Of a stretch of 64,000 nucleotides of DNA, positions 42,509 through 51,268 are shown piece by piece (position 1 is the first letter of the stretch; each line of letters opens with the position of its first letter). A program made the position numbers and the translations under genes. Origin of the DNA: CANJBX01 sp035556735. Lineage in GTDB: Bacteria > Pseudomonadota > Alphaproteobacteria > Rhizobiales > Xanthobacteraceae. The notes beneath the pieces are model-generated. The model was not told where the DNA came from. It was given only the letters and a program-made list of their open reading frames with translations, and did not search any database. The stretch lies in NCBI GenBank assembly GCA_035556735.1, contig DATMFF010000003.1:154182-218181 (forward strand). The letters run 5' to 3'.

Positions 42509-43053
42509 CATTGCTTGACGCCGCGCCGCCGCTTCCCGGCAACGCCCGCCCCAGGCTCGCGACTGCGGGCGAGTTCAAACAGGGCATGCGCAAGCTGGCG
42601 GCGGGCGTCAACGTCGTCACCGTGTTCGAGGAGGGCTACGCGCAGGGCCTGACCGCGACAGCGGTGTGCTCGCTCTCGGCCGAGCCCCCGCATCTCCTCG
42701 TGTGCGTGAACTCCTCCGCCAGCGCCCACGGCGCGATCCACCGCGCGGGCGCGTTCGGGCTCAACGTGCTCGCCCGCGAGCAGGAGGAGATCGCGCGGCG
42801 CTTCGCGGGCATGGACGGCGGCGAGCGGACGCGCCGCTTCGAGGTCGGCCGCTGGACGAACCTCTCCACCGGGACGCCGCTGCTGGAGGATGCGCTGGCG
42901 GCCTTCGACTGCCTGGTGGTGCGTGAAATCTCCGCCGCGACGCATACGATCTTCATCGGCCGCGTGCTGGGCGTGCTCACGAGCGACAGCGGCACGCCGC
43001 TGGTCTTCCACGACAGCCGCTTCACCGGCGCGGGCGAGGCCGCGGCAGGCTGA
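42505..43053 (+). CDS. Flavin reductase (HpaC/DszD-like, FMN-binding split barrel)
   Basis: The 182-residue protein is a flavin reductase domain protein: FKQGMRKLAAGVNVVTVFEE, then GLTATAVCSLSAEPPHLLVC, VNSSASAHGAIHRAGAFGLN and VLAREQEEIARRFAG. These split-barrel enzymes reduce free FMN or FAD with NAD(P)H and pass it to two-component monooxygenases such as DszA/C, NtaA and HpaB. The start at 42505 overlaps the previous stop (ATGA). It is the last gene of the cluster and converges with the TRAP permease gene eight bases away. Confidence 0.86.
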   Translation: MTLLDAAPPLPGNARPRLATAGEFKQGMRKLAAGVNVVTVFEEGYAQGLTATAVCSLSAEPPHLLVCVNSSASAHGAIHRAGAFGLNVLAREQEEIARRFAGMDGGERTRRFEVGRWTNLSTGTPLLEDALAAFDCLVVREISAATHTIFIGRVLGVLTSDSGTPLVFHDSRFTGAGEAAAG

Positions 43054-43061
43054 CGGGCGCG

Positions 43062-45008
43062 TCACTCCCCGGCGGCGCGCAGCGTCGCCATCCCCGCGCG
43101 CCGGTGCATCAGCTCGTGTGCGATCAGCGCAGCGCCGATGAGGACCCCGGCGAGGTCGGTGAATTCGGCCCCGGGAAATGCCCCCGCGGGGATCAAGGCG
43201 AGAAGGCCGCTGCCGGCGAATAGCACGCGCATCGGCCAGCCCAGCGGGCGCACGAAATGCCCGGCCATGGCGATCGAGATGAGCCAGACGCCGGCGAAGG
43301 CGGTCGCCACCGCCTGCGCGATCGCCACCGGTGTGCCGATCAGGATCAGGGTCGGGGAGGCGACGAACAGGAACGGCACGACGAACGCCGTCCAGCCGAA
43401 GCGCACCGCCTCGAAGCCGGTGCGCATCGGGTCGGCCTTGGCGATGGCCGCGGCCGCGAACGCCGCCACGGCCACCGGCGGCGTGATCATCGACATCATG
43501 CCGAAATAGAGCACGAACAGGTGCGCGGCCATTGGGTTGATGCCGAGCTCGACCATCGCGGGCGCGACCAGCGCGGCGAGCAGCACGTAAACTCCGAGTG
43601 TCGGCAGCCCCATGCCGAGCACGATGCAGACGATGGCGGACAGCACCAGCAGCAGGATGGCGCTGGCGCCGCCGATCTGCACCAGCAGGTAGGTGAGGTT
43701 GAAGCTCAGGCCGGTGACGTTGAGCACGCCGATGACCATGCCGGCGCCGGCGCTGATGAGGATGATGTCGACGACGCCGCGGCCGGTTTCGCTGAACGTG
43801 CTGGCCAGCTCGCGCAGGTTCGGGCGGCGGCCCTTGTAGCCGAGCGCCAGCGCGAGCACCACGGCCACGCCGGAGGCGAGCAGGGCGGCGCGCTCGGGCA
43901 GCCAGTTGAACTGGAACAGCGCGATGATGAGCAGCGCGAACGCGGCGACGAAGTGCCAGCCGGTCAGGATGCTGCGGGCCGGCGGGATCTCCGAGCGCGG
44001 CACGCCGCTCATGCCGAGCTTGGCGGATTCGAGGTCGGCCTGGATGAACAGCGCGGCGTAGTAGAGCACTCCGGGCACCAGCGCCGAGAGCGCAACCGCG
44101 GCGTAGGACACCTGCAGAAACTCCGCCATCACGAAGGCGGCCGCGCCCATCACCGGCGGCATCAACTGCCCGCCGGTGGAGGCGACGGCTTCGACCGCGC
44201 CCGCCTTGTGCGGCGGATAGCCGGCGCGGCGCATCAGCGGGATGGAGACGATGCCGGTGGCGACGACGTTGGCGACCGCGCTGCCCGAGATCGATCCGAA
44301 CAGGCACGAGGCGAGCACCGCGATCTTCATGGGGCCGCCGCGGAAGCGCCCCATCGCGACCAGCGAGGCGTCGGTGAAGAAGCGCGAGCCGCCGGTCGCG
44401 CCCAGGACGTTGCCGAAGAACACGAAGGCGACGACGATCGTCGCGGCCACCGACATCGGCAGGCCGAGGATGCCGTTGGCGTCGAGCGCGAGATAGGCCG
44501 ATAGCTTCTGCCAGTCCTGCGCGCGGCCCGCGAGGCGACCGGGCAGATAGTTGCCGAACATCGCGTAGACGAGGAACGCGGCGACGATGATCACCAGCGC
44601 CCAGCCGGTGGCGCGGCGCAGCGCCTCGAGCAGCAGGACGACGATGATCACTCCGGGCACATAGGCCGCGGCCGGTCGCGCGAAGATGGTGTTGATGAGG
44701 TCGGGATAGCGGACGGCGATCCAGGCCGCGGCAAGGAAGCCGAGCACCGCCGCGACGTAGTCGTACCAGGGGATTGCCCCGCGCGGTGCGCCGCGCCGGG
44801 CCGGCAGCATGAGGAAGGCGAGCGGCAGCGCAAGCGCGAGCGCCGCCGCCAGGAACTGCTGTGGGTAGAGCGACCATGCCATGATGCGCGGCAGTTCGAG
44901 CGCCCAGGCCGCGGCGCCCAGCGTGAGCAGGGCAGCCACGGCCGTGGTGAGCCAGGCACCGAAGGTGGATGGCGAAGAGGCCGGCGTGTCGCCGGCTGAC
45001 GGGCTCAT
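43062..45008 (-). CDS. TRAP transporter fused 4TM/12TM permease
   Basis: The 648-residue membrane protein is a fused DctQ-DctM type permease of the TAXI-TRAP class: N-terminal helices (about 18-110), DctM-like core with GSISGSAVANVVATGIVSIP (typical SGSAxANV), then AVEAVASTGGQLMPPVMGAA, and later GMGLPTLGVYVLLAALVAPA. Uptake is driven by a sodium or proton gradient with the TAXI receptor encoded directly upstream on the same strand (19 bases between the genes). Substrates of TAXI systems are mostly unknown, with glutamate and other acids known in a few cases. Confidence 0.9.
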   Translation of the reverse strand: MSPSAGDTPASSPSTFGAWLTTAVAALLTLGAAAWALELPRIMAWSLYPQQFLAAALALALPLAFLMLPARRGAPRGAIPWYDYVAAVLGFLAAAWIAVRYPDLINTIFARPAAAYVPGVIIVVLLLEALRRATGWALVIIVAAFLVYAMFGNYLPGRLAGRAQDWQKLSAYLALDANGILGLPMSVAATIVVAFVFFGNVLGATGGSRFFTDASLVAMGRFRGGPMKIAVLASCLFGSISGSAVANVVATGIVSIPLMRRAGYPPHKAGAVEAVASTGGQLMPPVMGAAAFVMAEFLQVSYAAVALSALVPGVLYYAALFIQADLESAKLGMSGVPRSEIPPARSILTGWHFVAAFALLIIALFQFNWLPERAALLASGVAVVLALALGYKGRRPNLRELASTFSETGRGVVDIILISAGAGMVIGVLNVTGLSFNLTYLLVQIGGASAILLLVLSAIVCIVLGMGLPTLGVYVLLAALVAPAMVELGINPMAAHLFVLYFGMMSMITPPVAVAAFAAAAIAKADPMRTGFEAVRFGWTAFVVPFLFVASPTLILIGTPVAIAQAVATAFAGVWLISIAMAGHFVRPLGWPMRVLFAGSGLLALIPAGAFPGAEFTDLAGVLIGAALIAHELMHRRAGMATLRAAGE

Positions 45009-45027
45009 CGCTCGGGTGGGCGCAGGG

Positions 45028-45990
45028 TCAGCTCGCCTTCTTCTTCCAGAGCCCGACCTCCTCGTAGAACTTGATGGCGCCCGGGTGATACTGGCCCGGC
45101 GCGGTGTCGCCCACCATGTCCTTCTTGGGATCGAAGCTCTTCATCGGCGCGAAGACCTGGCCCATCTCCGCCTGCTTCTCGTAGATGATCTTCGCCATCT
45201 TGGCGACGGTCGCATCCGGCACGTTCTTGTTCGTGAAGATGAGCTGCGGATAGGCGATGAAGTAGCCGGGTTCGAGCACGCCCGGACTGGCGGGGCCGGG
45301 CTTCATCTCGACGAGGAAGCCGGTCGACCAGTGCTTCTTGATCGCGGCTTTCGCCTCGGGCGTGTTCGGGATCGGCAGCGCGCGGATGCCGCCGACCGCC
45401 GCGTCCGCCTCGCGCACCTTGGCTGCGCCGTGCGCGAAGATGAAGCCGTCGGTCTGGCCGGCCGCGAAGGCGTCGGCGCCGGCGACGACGCTAGCGACCT
45501 GCACCTTGACGATGTCGTTACGGGTGAGGCCGGCCGTCGCGTAGATCGCCTCGAGCTGCGGGATGATGGTGTTCTGCGCGGTGAAGCCGTCGGTCATGCG
45601 CTTGCCCTTGAGGTCGCCGACGGTCTTGATGTTGGAATCCTTGCGCACGAAGATCGCTTCCTTGAGCGGGTAGAGCAAGGCGACGATGCGCAGGTTCGGG
45701 TTCGGGCTGGAGAACCAGCCCTTGCCTTCGAGCGCGTAGTTGAATTCCTGCAGGTTGCCGATGCCGAAATCGAGGTCGCCGGAGCCGACCGCGGGCAGGT
45801 ATTGGTTCGGGCTGGTGGCGGGCTGGATCGTCACGTTGAGACCCTGGCCGTTGGCGGCCTTGGCGATCGCCGTGCCGATGCTGTGGTAGAGCGAGCCGGG
45901 ATTAGACGTCGCGATGCCGAGCGTCTGCGCGGTCGCGCCGCCGGCCAAGAGTGTCGCCCCCGCGATAACGGCGAAGCCAAGTTGTTTCAT
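45028..45990 (-). CDS. TAXI family TRAP solute receptor
   Basis: The 320-residue periplasmic protein has a signal peptide (MKQLGFAVIAGATLLAGGAT, cleavage after TAQ near 22) and TAXI-type motifs: GIATSNPGSLYHSIGTAIAK, AVGSGDLDFGIGNLQEFNYA, RIVALLYPLKEAIFVRKDSN and DLKGKRMTDGFTAQNTIIPQ. It hands its ligand to the fused permease encoded next. AGGAGG precedes the ATG at 45990 with ideal spacing, so the longer frame to 46515 is not used. Confidence 0.88.
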   Translation of the reverse strand: MKQLGFAVIAGATLLAGGATAQTLGIATSNPGSLYHSIGTAIAKAANGQGLNVTIQPATSPNQYLPAVGSGDLDFGIGNLQEFNYALEGKGWFSSPNPNLRIVALLYPLKEAIFVRKDSNIKTVGDLKGKRMTDGFTAQNTIIPQLEAIYATAGLTRNDIVKVQVASVVAGADAFAAGQTDGFIFAHGAAKVREADAAVGGIRALPIPNTPEAKAAIKKHWSTGFLVEMKPGPASPGVLEPGYFIAYPQLIFTNKNVPDATVAKMAKIIYEKQAEMGQVFAPMKSFDPKKDMVGDTAPGQYHPGAIKFYEEVGLWKKKAS

Positions 45991-46264
45991 CGTGTTCCTC
46001 CTGCCTCTGTCGGGTCTTTGTGATCGTGCAGCGCTGCGTACGCGCGGCATCTTTCGCGCCGCTGCGTCCACACACCGGAAATACTCCATCAGGCCCGCCT
46101 CGGACCTCGCGCCTTGGCGCGGGACCCGCGGCAGCCTGCATGGCCTCAGTGCCGGCCGGGGCAGTCTAGCCAATTGGCCGGCCACCGCAAACCGTACCGG
46201 CCTGCGACATCTGCGCCGCGGCGGTCCCAGATCGCGGACCGCGACTGCCGCGCTGCCAATGCGA
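45991..46264. other. Gap between the TAXI receptor gene and the NhaA-fusion gene
   Basis: Both flanking genes are on the minus strand. This region should carry the promoter of the TRAP operon and the end of the NhaA-fusion transcript. I see no strong hairpin or small gene. Confidence 0.3.
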
Positions 46265-48094
46265 TCAGGAGTTGTCGCCGCTCTCACGCGCGTTCCACAG
46301 CACCGCCACGCCGATGATCGCGGATACGATCGACGCGGCGAACACCGCGATCTTCGCGGCGGCGAAGTCGGTCGGCGCCGGGAACGCCTGACCGGCGATG
46401 AACAGCGACATGGTGAAGCCGATGCCGGCCAGCGCGCCCGCGCCGGCGAGCTGGCGCCAGGAATATTCATCGGGCTTGATCGCGACGCCGAGCCGGACCG
46501 CGAGCAGGCAGGCACCGATCAGGCCGAGCGGCTTGCCGACGATCAGTCCGGCGGCGATCGCGAGCATGAGCGTCTGGTGTCCGCTCCACACATCGGCGCT
46601 CACCGCGACACCGGCATTGGCGAGCGCGAACAGCGGCAGCACGAGATAGCTCGAGCGCGCGCCGGCGTGACGCAGCAGGCGTTCGGCCGGGGATTCGATA
46701 CGGTCGTGAATGGCGTCGAGCGCACGCAGCGCCGGCAGCGAGGGGCCGTGGCGCAGCACGTCGCGCTGCTGCGCCTCGGCGGCGATGATGGCCTCGGCCT
46801 GGATGGTGAGTGCGCGCAGGTTGGCCGGCGGGCGGGTCGGGATGAACAGCGCCAGCACCACGCCGGCAAGCGTGGCATGCAGGCCGCCGACATGCGCGCA
46901 GTACCACAGCGCGATGCCGAGCAGCACGTAGGGCCAAACGCGGTAGATGTGCGCGCGGTTGAGCATGGCGAGCCCGGCGACGGCGAGAAGGCCGGCGGCG
47001 AGATAGGCCGGATGCAACTCGCCGGAATAGAAGAAGGCCACCACGATGATCGCGCCGATGTCGTCGACGATGGCGGCGGCGGTGAGGAAGATGCGCAGCT
47101 CGACCGGCACGCGCCGGCCCATCATGGCGATCAGCGCCACCGCGAAGGCGGTGTCGGTGGCCATCGGCACGCCCCAGCCGTGCGACCACGGACCGGTGGG
47201 TATGAAGGCAAGATAGATCAGCGCCGGCACGACCATGCCGCCGACGGCGGCGGCCGCCGGCAGCGCCGCCGTGCGCCGTCCGGCGAGACGCCCGACGGTG
47301 AACTCACGCTTGATCTCGAGCCCGACCACCAGGAAGAAGATCGTGAGCAGCGCATCGTTGATCCAGTGGCGCAGCGACATGGTGAACGCGACGCCGCCAT
47401 AGGCGAGGCCAAGTTCGCTCTCCCAGAACGCCTCGACGGCGGGTCCCATGGGCGAATTGGTCGCGATGAGCGCGAGCAGGGTCGCCATCAGCAGCAGCAC
47501 GCCTGCCGATGGGCCCCAGCTCGCGAAGTCGAGCGCCGCGATGCGCACGCGGTGGCCGAGCCGGCCGAGCATGGCGTCGGTGAACGAGCTCTCGTCCCAA
47601 GGGCCGTCGTAGCGCCGGCCGTTGATGAAGAATGTCGGCGTGAACATCACGCCGCTGGCGCGCGCGGACGCCTCGTCGGTCTCGACCCGCTCCCTGGCGC
47701 GCCGGCTCATCGCCTCCGCCTCCTCGGCGTCCTCGTCCGCGAGCTTGAGGTCGCGCGCGACCGCCACGAGGTCGTCCTCGGTCAGCTCCGCCGACCGCGT
47801 CATCAGCTTGACGTGCGCATCCCAGAACTGGTCGGGGTTGTCGGCATGCTCGACCAGCTCGGCGGCGCGGCGGGCGATGTCGCTGCCGGTCAGCGGCCGG
47901 TGGCGGAACACGTAGCGCAGGCGGTCGCCGAGCTCGTCGCGCACCTGGGCGATCCGCTCGTTGGCCGCGCGGCAATGCGGGCAGGCATAGCTGCCGTATT
48001 CGACGAGGGTGATGGGGGCGTTCGGCGGGCCGAGGACGTGGTCGGATGTATCGTCGACCGGACGATCGAGCCAGTGATTGCGGACCAGGTCCAT
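46265..48094 (-). CDS. DsbA/thioredoxin-like domain fused to NhaA Na+/H+ antiporter
   Basis: The 609-residue protein has an N-terminal DsbA-like domain (about 15-175) with the redox motif CPHC (38-41) and the cis-proline TPTF (152-155), and then a complete NhaA antiporter (about 185-605): LTIFFLVVGLEIKREF, MATDTAFAV (Asp at 314), the ion-binding pair VDDIGA (344-345), and a late FTMSLFIAGQAF. NhaA exchanges two protons for one sodium ion. The N-terminal domain has no obvious signal peptide, so it probably faces the cytosol and might sense or protect against oxidation. Thioredoxin-like fusions to NhaA are known in some bacteria; the role is unclear. Confidence 0.88.
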   Translation of the reverse strand: MDLVRNHWLDRPVDDTSDHVLGPPNAPITLVEYGSYACPHCRAANERIAQVRDELGDRLRYVFRHRPLTGSDIARRAAELVEHADNPDQFWDAHVKLMTRSAELTEDDLVAVARDLKLADEDAEEAEAMSRRARERVETDEASARASGVMFTPTFFINGRRYDGPWDESSFTDAMLGRLGHRVRIAALDFASWGPSAGVLLLMATLLALIATNSPMGPAVEAFWESELGLAYGGVAFTMSLRHWINDALLTIFFLVVGLEIKREFTVGRLAGRRTAALPAAAAVGGMVVPALIYLAFIPTGPWSHGWGVPMATDTAFAVALIAMMGRRVPVELRIFLTAAAIVDDIGAIIVVAFFYSGELHPAYLAAGLLAVAGLAMLNRAHIYRVWPYVLLGIALWYCAHVGGLHATLAGVVLALFIPTRPPANLRALTIQAEAIIAAEAQQRDVLRHGPSLPALRALDAIHDRIESPAERLLRHAGARSSYLVLPLFALANAGVAVSADVWSGHQTLMLAIAAGLIVGKPLGLIGACLLAVRLGVAIKPDEYSWRQLAGAGALAGIGFTMSLFIAGQAFPAPTDFAAAKIAVFAASIVSAIIGVAVLWNARESGDNS

Positions 48095-48274
48095 GTGACG
48101 TTCCCCGCGACAGACGCGAGATCAATAGCACGCAGCGGGCGATGTCGATTGCCAAAGCTTGCGCTTGTGCGGGGACAATGCCGACCCGTCCGAACCGTTC
48201 AAACTCGCATCAAGTTTACGGGACCGGCCGGTCGCCGAACCACTCCTCGCGAGGGTGCCGTCCGCGCCGCCTCG

Positions 48275-48985
48275 TCAGGGCGCTTCGGCGAGGATTCCGA
48301 TCACCGACTTCGGGTCGGTCACCATGCAGGTATGGCTGGTGTCGAGCTCGAAGGTCCGCACCTTGGGGTCCTTCTTCATCTCGCCATGGAAGTAGATGAA
48401 GGGCGAGGGATCGAAGCCGAGGCACCGCACGTAAGTGTATGGAATGTCGGGACGGCGCGCGGGCGCCTTGGCCGGCTGGAAGAAGGTGCGCCACGACTGG
48501 TTGACGAGGCGCGGCGCGATGAATTCGATCGCCTTGGGATCCTTGACCCCGAACACCTCGAACGGGATCGACGGCATGGTCTGGTCGGCGGCCCTGGCCT
48601 GCTCAAAGAATGTGCGCGTGTCCGGGTCGACATAATCGGCGAGCGCCTTGCCGTTCTCCGGCACGAAAGCGTCGAGATAGATCATCGAACGGATGCGCTC
48701 GGGCACGCGCGCCAGCACGCCGGTGGTGACCATGCCGCCGTAGCTCCAGCCGACGAGATCGACGTCGCCAAGATCGTTCATCTCGATGTGGGCGACGATG
48801 TCCTCGACGTGCGTGTCGAGATCGACCTCGCGGTTGAGCGTGTGCCGCCGTTCGCCCAGTCCGGTGAGTGTCGGCGTCGTGACGCGGTGACCGCGCGCGG
48901 CAAGTGCGGGCGCGACGTCGCGCCAGACCCACCCGCCATGCCAGGCGCCGTGGACGAGGACATAGGTTCGCTGTGCGGGTGCCAT
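48275..48985 (-). CDS. Alpha/beta hydrolase
   Basis: The 236-residue protein is an alpha/beta-hydrolase of the small esterase type: YVLVHGAWHGGWVWRDVAPA (oxyanion region HGAWHGG, 10-16), the nucleophile elbow GWSYGGM (Ser near 82), and a late His in DTSHTCMVTDPKSV. The acid is likely in the region of RTFEL/VDPD. It resembles plant methylesterase/hydroxynitrile-lyase-like hydrolases (VHGAWHGAW); the substrate is unknown. The start at 48985 is divergent from the AraC-type gene, with 124 bases between, which suggests that the regulator controls it. Confidence 0.83.
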   Translation of the reverse strand: MAPAQRTYVLVHGAWHGGWVWRDVAPALAARGHRVTTPTLTGLGERRHTLNREVDLDTHVEDIVAHIEMNDLGDVDLVGWSYGGMVTTGVLARVPERIRSMIYLDAFVPENGKALADYVDPDTRTFFEQARAADQTMPSIPFEVFGVKDPKAIEFIAPRLVNQSWRTFFQPAKAPARRPDIPYTYVRCLGFDPSPFIYFHGEMKKDPKVRTFELDTSHTCMVTDPKSVIGILAEAP

Positions 48986-49109
48986 GCTCGTCTCCTCCAA
49001 TGGCTTTGCGGCGTGCGGCCTTTCGCGAGCCTCGGCCTTTTGCAATGCTAGTGCAGGGCCGGCGGGCGGGCGTGGTGCTCGCGGAACGACCGGCTGGACG
49101 GGAGAGAAC

Positions 49110-50108
49110 ATGCCGCGGGAGGTCGCGCGCAGCGGCGATGGCGGGCTTGCGGCTTGGCGCGTCTGGGACACCGCGCACGTGCCCGAGCGCGAGGCCTTCA
49201 GTCTCTATCGCGAGGCCGTCTGCGAGTCGTTCCTGCGCCTCTCGCCGCGGCGGCCGGATCGGAACGTTTTTTCCGCGCGGGTCGAGCATCTGGCGGTGGG
49301 CGAGGGCGCCATCAACCGCGTGCACACCGCGCCGCACGACGTGATCCGCAATGCCGCGGACGTGGCGCGCATCGACGGCGAGTATCTGCATCTCAACTTC
49401 CAGATCAGCGGGCGCTACCTGCTGGAGCAGGGCGGCCGCACCTCCGACGTGCGCAGCGGCGATGCGGTGCTGTTCGGCACGGGCACGCCGTTCCGGCTGC
49501 GCATGCACACGGCGGCGCATACCTCGCTCACGTCCCTGTTGATCCCGCGCCGGACGGTGGCCGACGCGGTCGGCCGCGGCATCGGCCTGGACAATGTGTT
49601 GGTGTCGCAGTTGCCGAACGGCGTGGCGCTGCGCAGTTGCCTGGCGGCGCTGTCGGCGCGGCTTTCAAGCGGTTCGCTGCGCGAGATCGCTCTTCTCAAG
49701 GACGCGGCCGTGTCGCTGCTGTGCGCTGCGCTCGCGTGCACGGATGCGCAGGCCAAGCCCCTGCTCGCCTCGCCAAACGCCGAGCCGCCGCTGCTGACGG
49801 GGGTCAAGGCGCTTGCTCGCGCGCGTCTTGCGGATCCCGGCCTGTCCGCGGCCGAAGCCGCCGTGCGCTTCGGCATCTCGCGCCGCTACGTCGACAGGCT
49901 GTTCCAGCAGGCGGGGACGACGTTCGAGCGCTTCGTGCTGGCCGAGCGGCTGCGCGGTGCACGGCTCGACCTCGTCGATCCGGCGCGCCGCCGCGACAAG
50001 ATCGCGGCGATCGCCTATCGCTGGGGCTTTCGCGACCTGTCGATGTTCCACCGCAACTTCAAGGCGGCCTACGGCGTGACGCCGGGCGAGGCGCGCAACG
50101 CGAACTAG
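49110..50108 (+). CDS. AraC family transcriptional regulator
   Basis: The 332-residue protein has an N-terminal AraC-binding-like domain (about 20-200, with HLNFQISGRYLLEQGGRTSD, then RSGDAVLFGTGTPFRLRM) and a C-terminal double helix-turn-helix (about 230-328: LSAAEAAVRFGISRRYVDRL, then IAAIAYRWGFRDLSMFHRNF, and KAAYGVTPGEAR). The N-terminal type is the one found in regulators of aromatic and other catabolic genes. The start at 49110 has GGAGAG upstream. It is divergent from the alpha/beta hydrolase gene, and its TAG stop overlaps the gmhB TAG stop in a CTAG. Confidence 0.87.
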   Translation: MPREVARSGDGGLAAWRVWDTAHVPEREAFSLYREAVCESFLRLSPRRPDRNVFSARVEHLAVGEGAINRVHTAPHDVIRNAADVARIDGEYLHLNFQISGRYLLEQGGRTSDVRSGDAVLFGTGTPFRLRMHTAAHTSLTSLLIPRRTVADAVGRGIGLDNVLVSQLPNGVALRSCLAALSARLSSGSLREIALLKDAAVSLLCAALACTDAQAKPLLASPNAEPPLLTGVKALARARLADPGLSAAEAAVRFGISRRYVDRLFQQAGTTFERFVLAERLRGARLDLVDPARRRDKIAAIAYRWGFRDLSMFHRNFKAAYGVTPGEARNAN

Positions 50109-50632
50109 CGCGGTCCGGCCGTCCCCGCTTCCGGGGGCTCGACGGCGCGCACGAACTCCAGCAGGTTGCCGCCTCTGAACAGATGCCCCGCGATGCCGGC
50201 GGCCTTTGCGGCCTGCATGTCGATGTCCTTGTCGCCGATGAGGAAGCTGCGCGCGGCGTCGACGTCCCAGTGGTGCATGATATCGAGGATCATGCCGGGC
50301 GCGGGCTTGCGCCAGTCCGACACCTTGCGATAGCGCGCGACCGTGCCGTCCGGATGGTCGGGACAGTAGCGATAGTCGTCGATCCGCGCCCCGTGGCGCG
50401 CGAGGTCCTCGCGCATGTGCGCGAACAGGGCGCGCACGTCGTCCTCCGAATAGAAGCCGCGCGCCACGCCCGACTGGTTGCTGACCACGAAGACGTAGTA
50501 ACCGTGCGCGTTGAGATATTTCACGGCGTCGATGGCGCCGGGCAGCCAGGCGAAGTCTTCGGGCCGCCCGACATAGGCGCGATCCTCGTTGAGCACGCCG
50601 TCGCGGTCGAGGAAGGCGGCGGGGCGCGGCAT
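50105..50632 (-). CDS. gmhB: D-glycero-D-manno-heptose 1,7-bisphosphate 7-phosphatase GmhB
   Basis: The 175-residue HAD phosphatase has motif I FLDRDGVLNED (7-17, nucleophile Asp9), motif II VVSNQSG (about 49-55), the zinc-binding CPDHPDGT region (YRYCPDHP), and motif III/IV KPAPGMI and FLIGDKDIDMQAAKAAGI. It removes the 7-phosphate in ADP-heptose synthesis for lipopolysaccharide. Its start follows the gmhA stop directly. It is the last gene of a four-gene sugar-nucleotide operon. Confidence 0.88.
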   Translation of the reverse strand: MPRPAAFLDRDGVLNEDRAYVGRPEDFAWLPGAIDAVKYLNAHGYYVFVVSNQSGVARGFYSEDDVRALFAHMREDLARHGARIDDYRYCPDHPDGTVARYRKVSDWRKPAPGMILDIMHHWDVDAARSFLIGDKDIDMQAAKAAGIAGHLFRGGNLLEFVRAVEPPEAGTAGPR

Positions 50633-51268
50633 TCAGCGGGGGCCGCTGCCGCCGAACAGCGCGGCTTCGACGTATTCGCACATGGCATGCGCGGCCGCGA
50701 CGTAGACCTGCTGGATCAGGGGTGTCATGGGCGAGGGCACGCGCAGGGCGTATTCGCACATGCCGGCGAGCGGCGCATTGCCGTTGCCCGTGAAGGCGAC
50801 GGTGTGCAGCCCCATCTCGTTCGCGGCCTCCACCGCCTTGAGGATGTTGGGCGAGCGGCCCGAGGTCGAGATCGCGACGAACACGTCGCCCTTACGACCC
50901 AGCCCACGCACCTGGCGCGCGAAGACCTGCTCGTAGCCGTAATCGTTGCCGATGGCGGTGAGCACGGCCTGATCGGCGGTGAGCGCGATGCTGGGCAGCG
51001 GCGCGCGGTCGAACATCAGCCGCGAGAGCAGTTCGCCCGAAATGTGCTGGGCGTCCGCCGCGCTGCCGCCGTTGCCCGCGAGCAGCACCTTGCCGCCGGC
51101 GCGCAGGGTGTCCTCCAGGCGCTGCGAGATCGCCGCGATGGCCGCGATGACGCCTTCGTCGGCGAGCGTCGCCGCGACGACGTCGCGCGAGGCGGTCAGG
51201 TGCCGGCGGACGATGTCGGCGGGGTTGGGGACGTCAGCCACGCGCAGCTCCGTTGGATGCCGGATCAC
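50633..51268 (-). CDS. gmhA: Sedoheptulose-7-phosphate isomerase GmhA
   Basis: The 211-residue SIS-domain protein matches GmhA: LLAGNGGSAADAQHISGELL (about 64-83), the phosphate-binding region VFVAISTSGRSPNILKAVEA, and the C-terminal helix QQVYVAAAHAMCEYVEAALF. It starts heptose synthesis by turning sedoheptulose 7-phosphate into D-glycero-D-manno-heptose 7-phosphate. The start is a GTG that overlaps the epimerase stop (GTGA). A second GTG nine codons later (VADVPNP) is an alternative. Confidence 0.88.
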   Translation of the reverse strand: MIRHPTELRVADVPNPADIVRRHLTASRDVVAATLADEGVIAAIAAISQRLEDTLRAGGKVLLAGNGGSAADAQHISGELLSRLMFDRAPLPSIALTADQAVLTAIGNDYGYEQVFARQVRGLGRKGDVFVAISTSGRSPNILKAVEAANEMGLHTVAFTGNGNAPLAGMCEYALRVPSPMTPLIQQVYVAAAHAMCEYVEAALFGGSGPR

